A DNA stretch of 64,000 bases from Streptomyces sp. NBC_00178. Lineage in GTDB: Bacteria; Actinomycetota; Actinomycetes; Streptomycetales; Streptomycetaceae. The DNA is taken from assembly GCF_036206005.1 (NCBI RefSeq), contig NZ_CP108143.1, positions 1,488,001 through 1,552,000 of the forward strand. The letters run 5' to 3'. Position 1 is the first letter of the stretch, and every line of letters starts with the position of its first letter. Positions 51,737 through 60,437 of this stretch are shown one piece after another. The notes under the pieces are model-generated. The model made no database searches, was not told the origin of the DNA, and saw nothing but the letters and a program-made list of their open reading frames with translations. The position numbers and the translations under genes are program-made.

Positions 51737-53917
51737 TCAGCGACGTGGTGTGACGGAGACCGGGACGGCGTTGAGCACCGAGGTGCCGGACAAGGGGTCC
51801 AGCAGCGTGCCGTCCAGGAGCTGGTTCACGTTGACACCGGGCCGCGCTCCCGCGACCGCCATGCGCGTGCCCGGGCGGCTGTGGCCCCAGCCGTGCGGAA
51901 GGCTCACGACCCCGGTCCGGACCGAGTCGGTGATCTCGGCGGGGGCCTCGACCTCCCCGCCGGCCGCGGCGATCCGGACGGTGTCGCCGTCGGCGAGCCC
52001 GATCCGGGCCGCGTCCTCGGGGTGGATCTGCAGGGTGCAGATGTTCGAACCCCCTTGCAGGGCTGCGACGTTGTGCATCCAGCTGTTGTTGGACCGCAGG
52101 TGGCGCCGGCCGACCAGGACGAGCCCGTCGGGCCGCGCACCGAGCGACGCGCGCAGTCGGGGCAGGTCGGCGGCGATCGGTGCCGGGAAGAGTTCGATGC
52201 GGCCGCTGCGGGTCCTGAGCACCTCGGGGACGCGCGGCTTCAGCGGGCCGAGGTCGATGCCGTGCGGCTGGGCGAGGACCTGTTCCAGCGTCAGGGCGTA
52301 GGGGCCGAGGCGCAGCATCAGGTCGAGGCGCCGCTCGGCGCCCGTGGTGCCGGTCAGGTCCGCCGCCAGGGACTCGGGGGCTCCGGCCCTCGCGAGCGCG
52401 GTGGACACGGCGAGGTCGTCGACGGCCTCGGGGGGCGCCCCGTGCATGCCGCCGACGGCGAGGACCAGCCGGGCGAGGATCTCGCTCTCGGCCATCCGGT
52501 CCTCCTCCAGGGGGACGGCCGGGCGGCTGTAGCGGACCTGGTTGCGCACGGCGAGGGAGTTGAACGCGAAGTCGAAGTGGGCGCTCTGCGAGGGCGGCGG
52601 CGGGGGCAGCACGACGTCGGCGTGGCGCGCGGTTTCGTTGAGGTACGGGTCGACGCTGACCATGAAGTCGACGCCGTCGGTGATCGCCCGGTCCAGCCGG
52701 TCGCCGTCGGGTGCGGACAGCACCGGGTTGCCGGCGATGACGATCAGGGCCCGGATCCGCCCCTCCCCCGGGGTCTCGATCTCCTCGGCCAGCGCGGCGA
52801 CGGGGAGTTCGCCCTTGGCCTCGGGGTGTCCCGAGACCCGGCTCCTCCAGCGCCCGAGGGCGAAGCCCTTGCCGGGGGCGGCGGCGCGGGGCGCGCGTCC
52901 GGTGGCGGAGAGCGGGAAGAGCGCGCCGCCCGGCCGGTCGAGGTTGCCGGTGAGGATGTTGAGTACGTCGACGAGCCAGCTGGCCAGCGTCCCGTGTTCC
53001 ACGGTGCAGCTGCCGATGCGCCCGTAGACGGCGGCGGCGGGGGCCGCGGCGAGTTCGCGGGCGATGGCACGGATGGTGTCCGGTTCCAGGTCGCACGCCC
53101 CGGAAACCGCCTCGGGGGTGAAGTCGGCGATGGCCTCGGCGAGTTCGTCGTAGCCGTCGAGGTGTCCCGCGAGTGCTCCCGGGTCGGCCAGCTTCTCCTC
53201 CAGGAGGACCTGGGTGAGCGCGGCGAGCAGGAGGGCGTCGGTGCCGGGCCGGATGGCGGCGTGCCGGTCGGCCAGCCGGGCGGTGCGGGTGCGGCGGGGG
53301 TCGATGACGGTGAGGGTGCCGCCGCGCCTGCGCAGCGCCTTGAGCTTGCCGGGGAAGTCGGCGGCCGTGCACAGGCTGCCGTTGGACTCCAGGGGGTTGG
53401 CGCCGATCAGCAGCAGGTGCGCGGTGCGGTCGAGGTCGGGTACGGGGATGGCCTGGGCGTCGCCGAAGAGCAGTCCGCTGGAGACGTGTTTGGGCATCTG
53501 GTCCAGGGTGCTCGCGGTGAACACGTTGCGGGTGCCGAGCGCGGCGAGCAGCAGCGGCGGATAGAGCGCGCCCGCCATCGTGTGGACGTTGGGGTTGCCG
53601 AGGAAGACCCCGACCGCCTGCTTGCCGTGCTCCTCGACCAGGGCGGGGATCTTCTCGGCGATGAGGTCGAAGGCCTCGTGCCAGGTCGCCTCGCGCAGGA
53701 CGCCGTCCGTGCGGACGAGCGGGGCGCGCAGCCGGTCGGGGTCCGCGTCGAGGCCGCCGAAGGACGCGCCCTTGGGGCAGATGAAGCCCTGGCTGAAGAC
53801 GTCGTCCCGGTCACCTCGGGCCCCGGTGACGGTCGTCCCCTCGATGGTGAGGGTGAGTCCGCAGGTGGCTTCGCAGAGCGGGCAGACACGCAGGGCGGTG
53901 CGGGATTCGTGGGACAT
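51737..53917 (-). CDS. Molybdopterin-dependent oxidoreductase (Mo-bisPGD family)
   Basis: 726 residues from ATG at 53917 (MSHESRTALRVCPLCEATCG). N-terminal [4Fe-4S] ligands CPLCEATC and, about 30 residues on, FICPKG. Molybdopterin domains follow: EATWHEAFDLIAEKI, VGVFLGNPNVHTMAGAL, LLLIGANPLESNGSLC, and the C-terminal MopB dinucleotide-binding half with ADGDTVRIAAAGGEVEAPAEITDSVR and LPHGWGHSRPGTRM. It resembles formate dehydrogenase/nitrate-reductase-like enzymes of Streptomyces; no TGA/Sec codon. Electron partner and substrate unknown. Monocistronic; a TetR-like site lies in its upstream gap. Confidence 0.9.
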   Translation of the reverse strand: MSHESRTALRVCPLCEATCGLTLTIEGTTVTGARGDRDDVFSQGFICPKGASFGGLDADPDRLRAPLVRTDGVLREATWHEAFDLIAEKIPALVEEHGKQAVGVFLGNPNVHTMAGALYPPLLLAALGTRNVFTASTLDQMPKHVSSGLLFGDAQAIPVPDLDRTAHLLLIGANPLESNGSLCTAADFPGKLKALRRRGGTLTVIDPRRTRTARLADRHAAIRPGTDALLLAALTQVLLEEKLADPGALAGHLDGYDELAEAIADFTPEAVSGACDLEPDTIRAIARELAAAPAAAVYGRIGSCTVEHGTLASWLVDVLNILTGNLDRPGGALFPLSATGRAPRAAAPGKGFALGRWRSRVSGHPEAKGELPVAALAEEIETPGEGRIRALIVIAGNPVLSAPDGDRLDRAITDGVDFMVSVDPYLNETARHADVVLPPPPPSQSAHFDFAFNSLAVRNQVRYSRPAVPLEEDRMAESEILARLVLAVGGMHGAPPEAVDDLAVSTALARAGAPESLAADLTGTTGAERRLDLMLRLGPYALTLEQVLAQPHGIDLGPLKPRVPEVLRTRSGRIELFPAPIAADLPRLRASLGARPDGLVLVGRRHLRSNNSWMHNVAALQGGSNICTLQIHPEDAARIGLADGDTVRIAAAGGEVEAPAEITDSVRTGVVSLPHGWGHSRPGTRMAVAGARPGVNVNQLLDGTLLDPLSGTSVLNAVPVSVTPRR

Positions 53918-54009
53918 GGGCCCTCCCCGGGGCGGCGGCGGTGGCACGCGGGCGTCGTCCGGCGTCCCACGGCGCGCACGGCGGGCGCGGGTTCCCGGCG
54001 GGACCGAGC

Positions 54010-54027
54010 ATACCGACCGGTACGGAT
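54010..54027. promoter_or_regulatory. ATACCGACCGGT element before the molybdoenzyme gene
   Basis: ATACCGACCGGTACGGAT, with palindromic core ACCGGT, differs from the ATACCGACTGGT core at 27221 and 34409 by one base. It lies about 93 bases before the start at 53917. A repeated CGCACCACCGGT (54042-54053, 54092-54103) is nearby. Confidence 0.4.
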
Positions 54028-54177
54028 GGTGGCGAGGTGTTCGCACCACCGGTTACGGGGGCCGGCCGGGCCGCCCCTGCGCCAAGGCTCCCGCACCACC
54101 GGTCGAGGGCCGCCGCCGCTGCCGCGCGGGCTGCCCCTGGACGGCGGCAGCCCGCGGACGGGCCCGCCGGACCGCCC

Positions 54178-54813
54178 TCAGCCGAGCACTCCGGCGAGGT
54201 AGGCCTGGAGCAGGACCCGGGTCTCCCCTATCAGGTCCGGGTCGCCCTCCGGGTCGGCCCGGAAGGCGAGCTGGAGCAGCGCGTCGGCGGCCTGCACGCA
54301 GACCAGGACCGTGCGGAGCAGTCCGGGGTCGTCGGCGGCACCCTCGCACCCCCGCCCGAGGTGCCCGGAGAGCAGTTCCGCGAGGCGGGCCGCCACGAGC
54401 CGGTTCACGTCGTCGAGCGGACCGGTGACGGGCGCGGGGAGCCCGAAGTCCACCAGGGCGAATCCGGGCACGGAGCGCTTCATCGCCAGGTACTCGTCGA
54501 GCACCGCGTCGATGGCCGCGCGCCACTCCCGCTGCGGGATCTCCGCGAGTCTGCCGGTGACGCGTTCGGCGTAGACCTGGAGATTGCGTTCGGCCAGGGC
54601 GTCGACGAGTGCTCTCTTGTTGGGGAAGAAGCGGTAGACGGAGCCGATGGGCACCCCGGCGCGGTCGGCGACGGCCCGGGTGGACAGCTGCTCGTAGCCG
54701 CCGACGTCGAGGAGTTCGGCGCCGGCGTCGAGGATCCGGGCGAGACGGTCGGCGCTGCGCTGCTGCACGGGGACGCGTCGGAGGTTCGAATGAGCACGGG
54801 ACACGGTCCCCAT
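54178..54813 (-). CDS. TetR-family regulator divergent to hmgA
   Basis: 211 residues from ATG at 54813 (MGTVSRAHSNLRRVPVQQ). HTH: LLDVGGYEQLSTRAVADRAGVPIGSVYRFFPNKRALVDALAERN. C-terminal: AIDAVLDEYLAMKRSVPGFALVDFGLP and LVCVQAADALLQLAFRADPEGDPDLIGETRVLLQAYLAGVLG, resembling regulators of aromatic catabolism in Streptomyces. Divergent from homogentisate dioxygenase with a palindrome in the 112-base gap, so it probably controls hmgA. Confidence 0.9.
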   Translation of the reverse strand: MGTVSRAHSNLRRVPVQQRSADRLARILDAGAELLDVGGYEQLSTRAVADRAGVPIGSVYRFFPNKRALVDALAERNLQVYAERVTGRLAEIPQREWRAAIDAVLDEYLAMKRSVPGFALVDFGLPAPVTGPLDDVNRLVAARLAELLSGHLGRGCEGAADDPGLLRTVLVCVQAADALLQLAFRADPEGDPDLIGETRVLLQAYLAGVLG

Positions 54814-54845
54814 GATGCCGGTATGCCGTTGACGGGCGGCCTTTC

Positions 54846-54871
54846 GATTCCTACGGTGATCCATAGGATTC
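54846..54871. promoter_or_regulatory. Candidate operator between TetR and hmgA
   Basis: A 26-bp imperfect palindrome beginning GATTCCTACGG and ending CCATAGGATTC (TCCTAnGG ... CCnTAGGA). It lies 32 bases from the TetR start and 54 from hmgA. 18 of 26 positions are self-complementary. Confidence 0.6.
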
Positions 54872-54925
54872 TTCGTCAGGGGATCCTCCGGGGGGATCCA
54901 CGCGGTCCCTTACCCACGGGAGCGC

Positions 54926-56248
54926 ATGGTGAGCGGCATCGAGCAGGCGAGAAAGACGGCGGACGGCCTCGGCTACACCTCCGGGTTCGGCAACGAGCAC
55001 AGCTCGGAGGCCGTGCCGGGAGCCCTGCCACACGGCCAGAACTCCCCGCAGCGCGCGCCCCTCGGACTGTACGCGGAGCAGCTCAGCGGATCGGCCTTCA
55101 CCGAACCCCGGGCCCGCAACCGCCGTTCCTGGCTCTACCGGATCCGCCCCTCGGCCGCGCATCCCGCGTTCACCCGCGTCGACAACGGCGCCCTGCGCAC
55201 CGCCCCCTTCACCGAGACGGTCCCCGACCCCAACCGGCTGCGGTGGGACCCGCTGCCCGACCCGGCGCCCGGCACGGACTTCCTCGCCGGACTGTGGACG
55301 CTGGGCGGCAACGGCGACGCCGCGCAGCGCTCCGGCATGGCCGTCCACCTGTACAGCGCGAACGCCTCCATGACCGACCGGGTGTTCAGCGACTCCGACG
55401 GGGAGCTCCTGATCGTCCCCGAGCGGGGCGGGCTGCTGCTGCGCACCGAACTGGGCCTGCTGCGCGCCGAGCCGGGCCACGTGGCGCTGATCCCGCGCGG
55501 CGTCCGCTTCCGCGTCGAACTGCTGGACCCCGCCGCGCGGGGGTACGTCTGCGAGAACTACGGGCAGCCGTTCGTCCTGCCCGACCTCGGCCCCATCGGC
55601 GCCAACGGCCTGGCGAACACACGCGACTTCCTGGCGCCGCTCGCCGCGTTCGAGGACCGCGAGGGCCCGGTCGAGGTGGTCAACAAGTTCTGCGGCAACC
55701 TCTGGTCGGCGACGTACGGCCACTCGCCCCTCGACGTCGTCGCCTGGCACGGCAACCACACGCCGTACGTCTACGACCTGCGGCGCTTCAACGTCATCGG
55801 CACCATCAGCTACGACCACCCCGACCCGTCCATCTTCACCGTGCTGACCTCGCCGTCCGACACCCCCGGGCTGGCCGGCGTCGACTTCGTGGTGTTCGCC
55901 CCGCGCTGGCTCGTCGGTGAGGACACCTTCCGGCCGCCGTACTTCCACCGCAACGTGATGAGCGAGTACATGGGCCTCATCGAGGGTGCGTACGACGCCA
56001 AGGCGGGCGGGTTCGTGCCGGGCGGCGGATCGCTGCACAACATGATGTCTGCGCACGGCCCGGACCGTGAGACCTTCGACCGGGCGAGCGCGGCGGAGCT
56101 GAAGCCGCAGCGGATCGACGACGGCCTGGCGTTCATGTTCGAGACGCGCTGGCCGGTCACGGCGACCGCGCAGGCCGCCGGAGCTGGACACCTTCAGCGT
56201 GGGTACGACGACGTGTGGCAGGGTCTGAGCAGCAACTTCCGGCCGTGA
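54926..56248 (+). CDS. hmgA: Homogentisate 1,2-dioxygenase
   Basis: 440 residues from ATG at 54926 with GGGAG four bases upstream. Unmistakable: [29 protein letters not shown] at the N-terminus, [65 protein letters not shown], and the Fe(II) ligands in [16 protein letters not shown] (His, Glu) and [14 protein letters not shown] (His). It opens the aromatic ring of homogentisate to 4-maleylacetoacetate, the central step of tyrosine/phenylalanine breakdown. Regulated probably by the divergent TetR. Confidence 0.97.
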   Translation: MVSGIEQARKTADGLGYTSGFGNEHSSEAVPGALPHGQNSPQRAPLGLYAEQLSGSAFTEPRARNRRSWLYRIRPSAAHPAFTRVDNGALRTAPFTETVPDPNRLRWDPLPDPAPGTDFLAGLWTLGGNGDAAQRSGMAVHLYSANASMTDRVFSDSDGELLIVPERGGLLLRTELGLLRAEPGHVALIPRGVRFRVELLDPAARGYVCENYGQPFVLPDLGPIGANGLANTRDFLAPLAAFEDREGPVEVVNKFCGNLWSATYGHSPLDVVAWHGNHTPYVYDLRRFNVIGTISYDHPDPSIFTVLTSPSDTPGLAGVDFVVFAPRWLVGEDTFRPPYFHRNVMSEYMGLIEGAYDAKAGGFVPGGGSLHNMMSAHGPDRETFDRASAAELKPQRIDDGLAFMFETRWPVTATAQAAGAGHLQRGYDDVWQGLSSNFRP

Positions 56249-56289
56249 TCCGACGGCCGGCGACCGCGCAGAGAGCCCAGGTGAACCGG

Positions 56290-57066
56290 ATGAATCAGGT
56301 CAACGAACTGCCTCGTACCCCCGGCTTCGCCCCCGACTCCCTGGTGCTGAACCGGAAGCTGCCCCTCTGGTACCAGGTCTCGCAGTCCCTGAGGGCGTCC
56401 ATACTGGGGCGCCCTCAGGACGCCTCGACCCGGCTGCCCACCGAGGAACAGCTGGCGGTGCACTACGGGGTCAGCGTTCTCACGATGCGCCAGGCCCTCA
56501 AGGAGCTGGAGAGCGAGGGGCTCATCAGCAGGCACCGGCGGCGCGGCACGTTCATCGAGCCGCGCGCCCGGCGGGTCTCGCCGGTCCAGCTGATGGGTTC
56601 CATCGACGCGATCGTCGCGCAGCAGTCGGGCGAGCGCACGACCGTGCTCGGCCACGGCCGGACGCCCGTGCCCGGTGACCTGGCCGAGTTCTTCCCCGGC
56701 TGCGCTGAGGTGGCGAGCTACCGGCGGCTGCGCTGCGACGACGTCACCGGTGAGCCCACCAACTGGGCGGAGAACGCGGTACGGCCCGAGATCGCGGCGG
56801 GGCTCGACGTGGCGGATCTCGAACGGTGGCCGATGACCAAGGTCCTGCGCGACGCCGTCGGCGTGCGGATCTCCCGGATCACCGACACCGTCGAGGCCCG
56901 CCTCGCCGACCCCGAGACGGCGGAGCTGCTGCAGGTGCCGCTGCTCAGCCCGATCCTGCACTACACGGGCGTGACGTACGACGAGGAGGGCACCGTGGTG
57001 GACGTGGCGCGCATCCGCTACCGGGGCGACCGCTTCTCCTTCTCCGTGACGGTCGACGCGCACTGA
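56290..57066 (+). CDS. HutC-type GntR regulator
   Basis: 258 residues from ATG at 56290 (MNQVNELPRTPGFAPDSL); a GTG at 56281 is possible. Winged helix: RLPTEEQLAVHYGVSVLTMRQALKELESEGLISRHRRRGTFIEPR, then a UTRA (HutC) effector domain from about residue 100: GHGRTPVPGDLAEFFPGC, RRLRCDDVTGEPTNWAENAV, LLQVPLLSPILHYTGVTYDEEGTVVD. It follows hmgA directly (42 bases) and may be cotranscribed, so a link to tyrosine or homogentisate use is possible but not shown. Ligand unknown. Confidence 0.9.
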   Translation: MNQVNELPRTPGFAPDSLVLNRKLPLWYQVSQSLRASILGRPQDASTRLPTEEQLAVHYGVSVLTMRQALKELESEGLISRHRRRGTFIEPRARRVSPVQLMGSIDAIVAQQSGERTTVLGHGRTPVPGDLAEFFPGCAEVASYRRLRCDDVTGEPTNWAENAVRPEIAAGLDVADLERWPMTKVLRDAVGVRISRITDTVEARLADPETAELLQVPLLSPILHYTGVTYDEEGTVVDVARIRYRGDRFSFSVTVDAH

Positions 57067-57158
57067 CGGCCCGTGGCCGCCGGTCGTTACGATGCCGGGG
57101 GCGGCGGGAAGGGGCCACCGCGAAGGGGCGGCACGGGGTCACGGGGAAGGACGACACG

Positions 57159-58388
57159 GTGGCAGCACGGGTGGCCGTCGATACCGGCGGGGGCGACGGG
57201 CCCCCGTTGCTGGACGACCTCATGCCCTGGTCGGTGCGGCCCCTGCGCACGGGGCGCCCCTGGGTGACGGCCCCGGACGCGGCCTCGCTCCGGGCCCGGT
57301 GGGATCTCCTTGCGGGGGCCGAAGGTGCCGAGCAGGAGGAGTTGTTCGGGTCCACCCGGTCCCGTACCCCGCACACGCCGGCGGCTGCGCTGCCGGGCCG
57401 GCACACCGGCACGCGGGCGTTCGCCAGGGAGCCCGGGCCCTGTCCGGAACCCGTGCGCGTCCTGCACGGCCCCTTCGACGAGCAGTGGATGATCCCCGAC
57501 CACCGCCTGATCGACGCCGCCCGCCCCGAACTGTGGCGCGTCGCCGACGCGCATCAGCTCTTCGCCGTGGAGCACGGTTACGTCCCCCAGGACACCGGGC
57601 CCGCGCTGTCCGCGACCGCCCTGCTGCCCGACGGGCACTCCCCCGCGGGGCGCCCCGGGCGGATACGCCCCCTCTACCGGAGGCCCGGCGGCTCGGAGCC
57701 CAATCTGACGCCGGGTCTGGCCGCCCTGCTGGAGGCCCGCTACGGGACCCGGGTCACCGCGGAGTGCGTGCTGGCCTGGACGCTCGCCACGGCGACGCCG
57801 TCACCCGCCGGGCCGCTCGTCCCGCTGCCCGCCGAGGCCGCTCTGTGGGCCGAGGGCGTGGAGCTCGGCCGGGAACTGCTGCGGGTGCACCTGCGCGGGG
57901 CGCGCGGCGGGGAACGGCCCCGGCTGCCGGGCGGACGGCGGCCGTACGTACGCGCCGCGGTACCGGCCCTGCCGGACGCCCTGGCGTACGACGCCGGGGA
58001 CGGGACGCTCGCCGTCGGCGACGGGCGTATCTCACCCGTGCCCGCCGGGGCTTGGGACTACCGCGTCAACGGAGTACGCGTGCTGGACCTCTGGTTCGAG
58101 CGCCGCGCCGCGCGGCCGGGGTCCGAGGGGCTGGCCGCGCTCGGCCCGCGCGAATGGCCGCGGGAGCGCACGTCGGAACTGCTGGAACTGATCACCGTGC
58201 TGGCACTGCTCGCCGAGGCGCGGCCCCGGCAGGAGTCGCTGCGGCAGCGCATCGCGGGGCTGGCCGGCCTCACCCGGGACGGACTGCGCGCGGCCGGGAT
58301 CGTTCCCGTCCCCGCCGCGTCCCGCCGGCCCGCGTCCGTCCTGGGTCACCGGGAAGAGGGTCCCGAGGGCCAGTTCGCCCTGCTGTGA
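57159..58388 (+). CDS. Orphan type ISP restriction enzyme C-terminal domain protein
   Basis: 409 residues from GTG at 57159 with GGAAGG eight bases upstream. I recognise the type ISP (LlaBIII-like) C-terminal region: LMPWSVRPLRTGRPWV near the start, MIPDHRLIDAARPELWRVADAHQLFAVE (about residues 110-140), YGTRVTAECVLAWTLAT and WDYRVNGVRVLDLWFERRA. No helicase, nuclease or methyltransferase module is present here or nearby. In Streptomyces such stand-alone proteins are common in the core genome. It may be a domesticated DNA- or RNA-binding protein; function unknown. Confidence 0.75.
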   Translation: MAARVAVDTGGGDGPPLLDDLMPWSVRPLRTGRPWVTAPDAASLRARWDLLAGAEGAEQEELFGSTRSRTPHTPAAALPGRHTGTRAFAREPGPCPEPVRVLHGPFDEQWMIPDHRLIDAARPELWRVADAHQLFAVEHGYVPQDTGPALSATALLPDGHSPAGRPGRIRPLYRRPGGSEPNLTPGLAALLEARYGTRVTAECVLAWTLATATPSPAGPLVPLPAEAALWAEGVELGRELLRVHLRGARGGERPRLPGGRRPYVRAAVPALPDALAYDAGDGTLAVGDGRISPVPAGAWDYRVNGVRVLDLWFERRAARPGSEGLAALGPREWPRERTSELLELITVLALLAEARPRQESLRQRIAGLAGLTRDGLRAAGIVPVPAASRRPASVLGHREEGPEGQFALL

Positions 58389-58458
58389 GGGGAAGCCGGC
58401 CCGGCGTCCGCGTGGCCGGGGTGACAGGACCGCCGCGCGCAGGGTAAGCACGCTGCCC

Positions 58459-59691
58459 ATGAGCAGCACACAGCCACTCCCCCTGGACGGCATCACCGTG
58501 GTGGCCGTCGAGCAGGCCGTCGCCGCCCCCTTCGCGACCCGTCAGCTCGCGGACCTCGGCGCGCGCGTCATCAAGATCGAGCGTCCGGACGGCGGCGACT
58601 TCGCGCGCGGTTACGACACGGCGGCGCGCGGGCTCGCCTCCCACTTCGTCTGGTGCAACCGGGGCAAGGAGTCCGTCGCCGTCGACCTCAAGGACCCGCG
58701 CGGCCTGGACGTCGTGCTCCGGCTGATCGCCCGCGCCGACGTGTTCGTGCAGAACCTGGCGCAGGGGGCGGCCGCTCGGCTCGGCCTGGACGCGGCCTCG
58801 CTGTGCGCCGCTCACCCCCGGCTGGTGGCGGTCGACGTCTCCGGCTACGGCGCCGGGGGGCCGTACGCGCACCGACGGGCCTACGACATGCTCGTCCAGT
58901 GCGAGGCGGGGCTGGTGTCCGTGACCGGGACGCCGGAGCGTCCCGTCAAGGCGGGGGTGCCCGCCGCGGACATCGCGGCGGGCATGTACGCGTTCTCCGG
59001 TGTGCTCGCCGCCCTGCTGAGGCGCGCCACGACCGGACGCGGGGGCCCGGTGGAGGTCTCCATGCTGGACTCGCTGGCCGAGTGGATGGGCCATCCCCTG
59101 CACCACGGGATGCACGGTGGACCGGCCCCGGCCCGCACGGGGCTCGCGCATGCGGTGATCGCACCGTACGACGCGTACACCACCGCCGACGGCGAGCGAC
59201 TGCTGCTCTCCGTGCAGAACGACCGGGAGTGGCGCAGGCTCGCCGAGCAGGTGCTGGAGCGGCCCGGTCTGGCCGACGATCCGGACTTCGCGACGAACAC
59301 CGCGCGGACGGCGAACCGGGAGCGGACGGACGCGGTCGTGGGCGGCGTCCTCGCGGGGCTGGCGTGCGAGGAGGCGCTGGCGAGGCTGGACGCGGCGGGT
59401 ATCGCCTGCGCCCGGCTGAACGGTGTCGCGGACGTGGCCGCCCATCCTCAGCTGGCGGCGCGGGACCGGTGGCGGGAGGTGGACACGCCTGTCGGCGCGC
59501 TGCGGGCCCTGATTCCCCCGATCACGCTGCCGGGCGGAGCGCCGGCGCCGATGGGTGCCGTACCGGCGCTGGGGGAACACACCGACGCAACGCTGCGGGC
59601 CCTGGGGATGACGGACGGGCAGACAGCAGCACTGCGCCGGGACGGAGTGATCGTGGACGCGGCCCCGAGCGGGGGGCCGGACCGTTCGTGA
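58459..59691 (+). CDS. CaiB/BaiF family CoA transferase
   Basis: 410 residues from ATG at 58459. Class III CoA-transferase: VVAVEQAVAAPFATRQLADLGARVIKIERPDGGDFARGYD, VWCNRGKESVAVDLKDPRG, DVFVQNLAQGAAARLGLD, then RRAYDMLVQCEAGLVSVTG with the likely catalytic Asp, and GVADVAAHPQLAARDRW near the C-terminus. It moves CoA between carboxylic acids (formyl-, carnitine-, succinyl-type donors); pair not known. Transcribed after the type ISP gene, 70 bases away. Confidence 0.94.
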   Translation: MSSTQPLPLDGITVVAVEQAVAAPFATRQLADLGARVIKIERPDGGDFARGYDTAARGLASHFVWCNRGKESVAVDLKDPRGLDVVLRLIARADVFVQNLAQGAAARLGLDAASLCAAHPRLVAVDVSGYGAGGPYAHRRAYDMLVQCEAGLVSVTGTPERPVKAGVPAADIAAGMYAFSGVLAALLRRATTGRGGPVEVSMLDSLAEWMGHPLHHGMHGGPAPARTGLAHAVIAPYDAYTTADGERLLLSVQNDREWRRLAEQVLERPGLADDPDFATNTARTANRERTDAVVGGVLAGLACEEALARLDAAGIACARLNGVADVAAHPQLAARDRWREVDTPVGALRALIPPITLPGGAPAPMGAVPALGEHTDATLRALGMTDGQTAALRRDGVIVDAAPSGGPDRS

Positions 59692-59701
59692 CAGCCGTCG
59701 G

Positions 59702-59965
59702 TCAGCGGCGGCTGCCGAAGAGCGAACGCCGCAGTCGCCGCAGCGGGGCGAAGAGCGAGACGCGCGCGCTCCTACTCCTGCGGGTGTGCGCCGCGTCGCG
59801 CGAGGTGAGCTCGAGCATCAGCAGCGTCGCCTCCGCGGACTCCCGCTGCGGGACGGCGGGGCCGCCCAGCACTGCGAGATGGCGGTCGAGGCGCGAACTG
59901 GTCGCACCGCTCCCGCATGTGATGGCAGGCACACGCGGCCTGCTGCGCATCGTTATCTGTTCCAT
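59702..59965 (-). CDS. Small basic conserved protein
   Basis: 87 residues from ATG at 59965 with GGGGAG five bases upstream. Ser/Arg-rich: MEQITMRSRPRVPAITCGSG, SAEATLLMLELTSRDAAHTR and a C-terminal stretch LFAPLRRLRRSLFGSRR. No signal peptide or membrane helix that I can support. Not recognised; possibly a nucleic-acid- or membrane-surface-binding peptide because of the basic amphipathic tail. Convergent with the CoA transferase. Confidence 0.65.
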   Translation of the reverse strand: MEQITMRSRPRVPAITCGSGATSSRLDRHLAVLGGPAVPQRESAEATLLMLELTSRDAAHTRRSRSARVSLFAPLRRLRRSLFGSRR

Positions 59966-60437
59966 GTCACTCCCCACCCGTACGAGGGCACCCGGCCCGG
60001 GCAGGTTAACCCTATCGTCCCGCGACGACACTCGTGTATCCCGGCCGGAGGATTGCACACCCGTGTACGGGTGTTGACGGGCCGTTACCGCAACCACGGC
60101 GGACGCGGCGCGGGTTGGGCCGGCCCGGCGGCTGTGCGCCGCTTTCCGTCGGACGGCGGCCCGGCGGGCTTCCCCACCTGCCGCGCCCGGGTTCCCGGCC
60201 GGCCGGCCGGATCCCCGTGCCCCAGCGTACGCCGGGCGTGCTCCGAGAGCTTCGACCGGCCCCTTCGCGCTCGCCCGCTTCCGTGCGCCGCCCGGGCGCG
60301 CCCGGCGCCGAGGCCGGGCCGCCCGCACCCCCGCGGGACGCGGACGGCCTCCATGCGAAAGACACCCGGGGAGGGGCCCCGAGAGCGGAGCCCCTCCCCG
60401 GGCTGGACGCGTAGGGCGAGGTGCGGCAGGGCGCTGA
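59966..60437. other. Intergenic region, 472 bp
   Basis: Upstream region of the small basic protein and downstream of the lipase. I see no gene with family-like sequence. It includes the lipase terminator at 60365-60402, and probably the promoter of the small protein near 60000-60080. Open frames of 120 or so codons here look like GC-rich noise. Confidence 0.6.
60365..60402 (-). terminator. Terminator after the SGNH lipase gene
   Basis: Perfect 13-bp arms CCCGGGGAGGGGC (60365-60377) and GCCCCTCCCCGGG (60390-60402), 12-base loop, about 36 bases past the stop. Confidence 0.88.

Noticed and set aside
51737..53917. Selenocysteine in the molybdoenzyme
   Set aside because: The frame is open with no internal TGA, so no Sec codon is used.
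48923..53917. MFS, CitMHS and molybdoenzyme as one gene cluster for a secondary metabolite
   Set aside because: No biosynthetic enzymes are present and a 121-base gap with its own palindrome separates the molybdoenzyme from the transporters.
59966..60437. Small open frames in the 472-bp gap as genes
   Set aside because: They occur on both strands in overlapping frames, are Arg/Pro-rich and lack ribosome sites or recognisable sequence.
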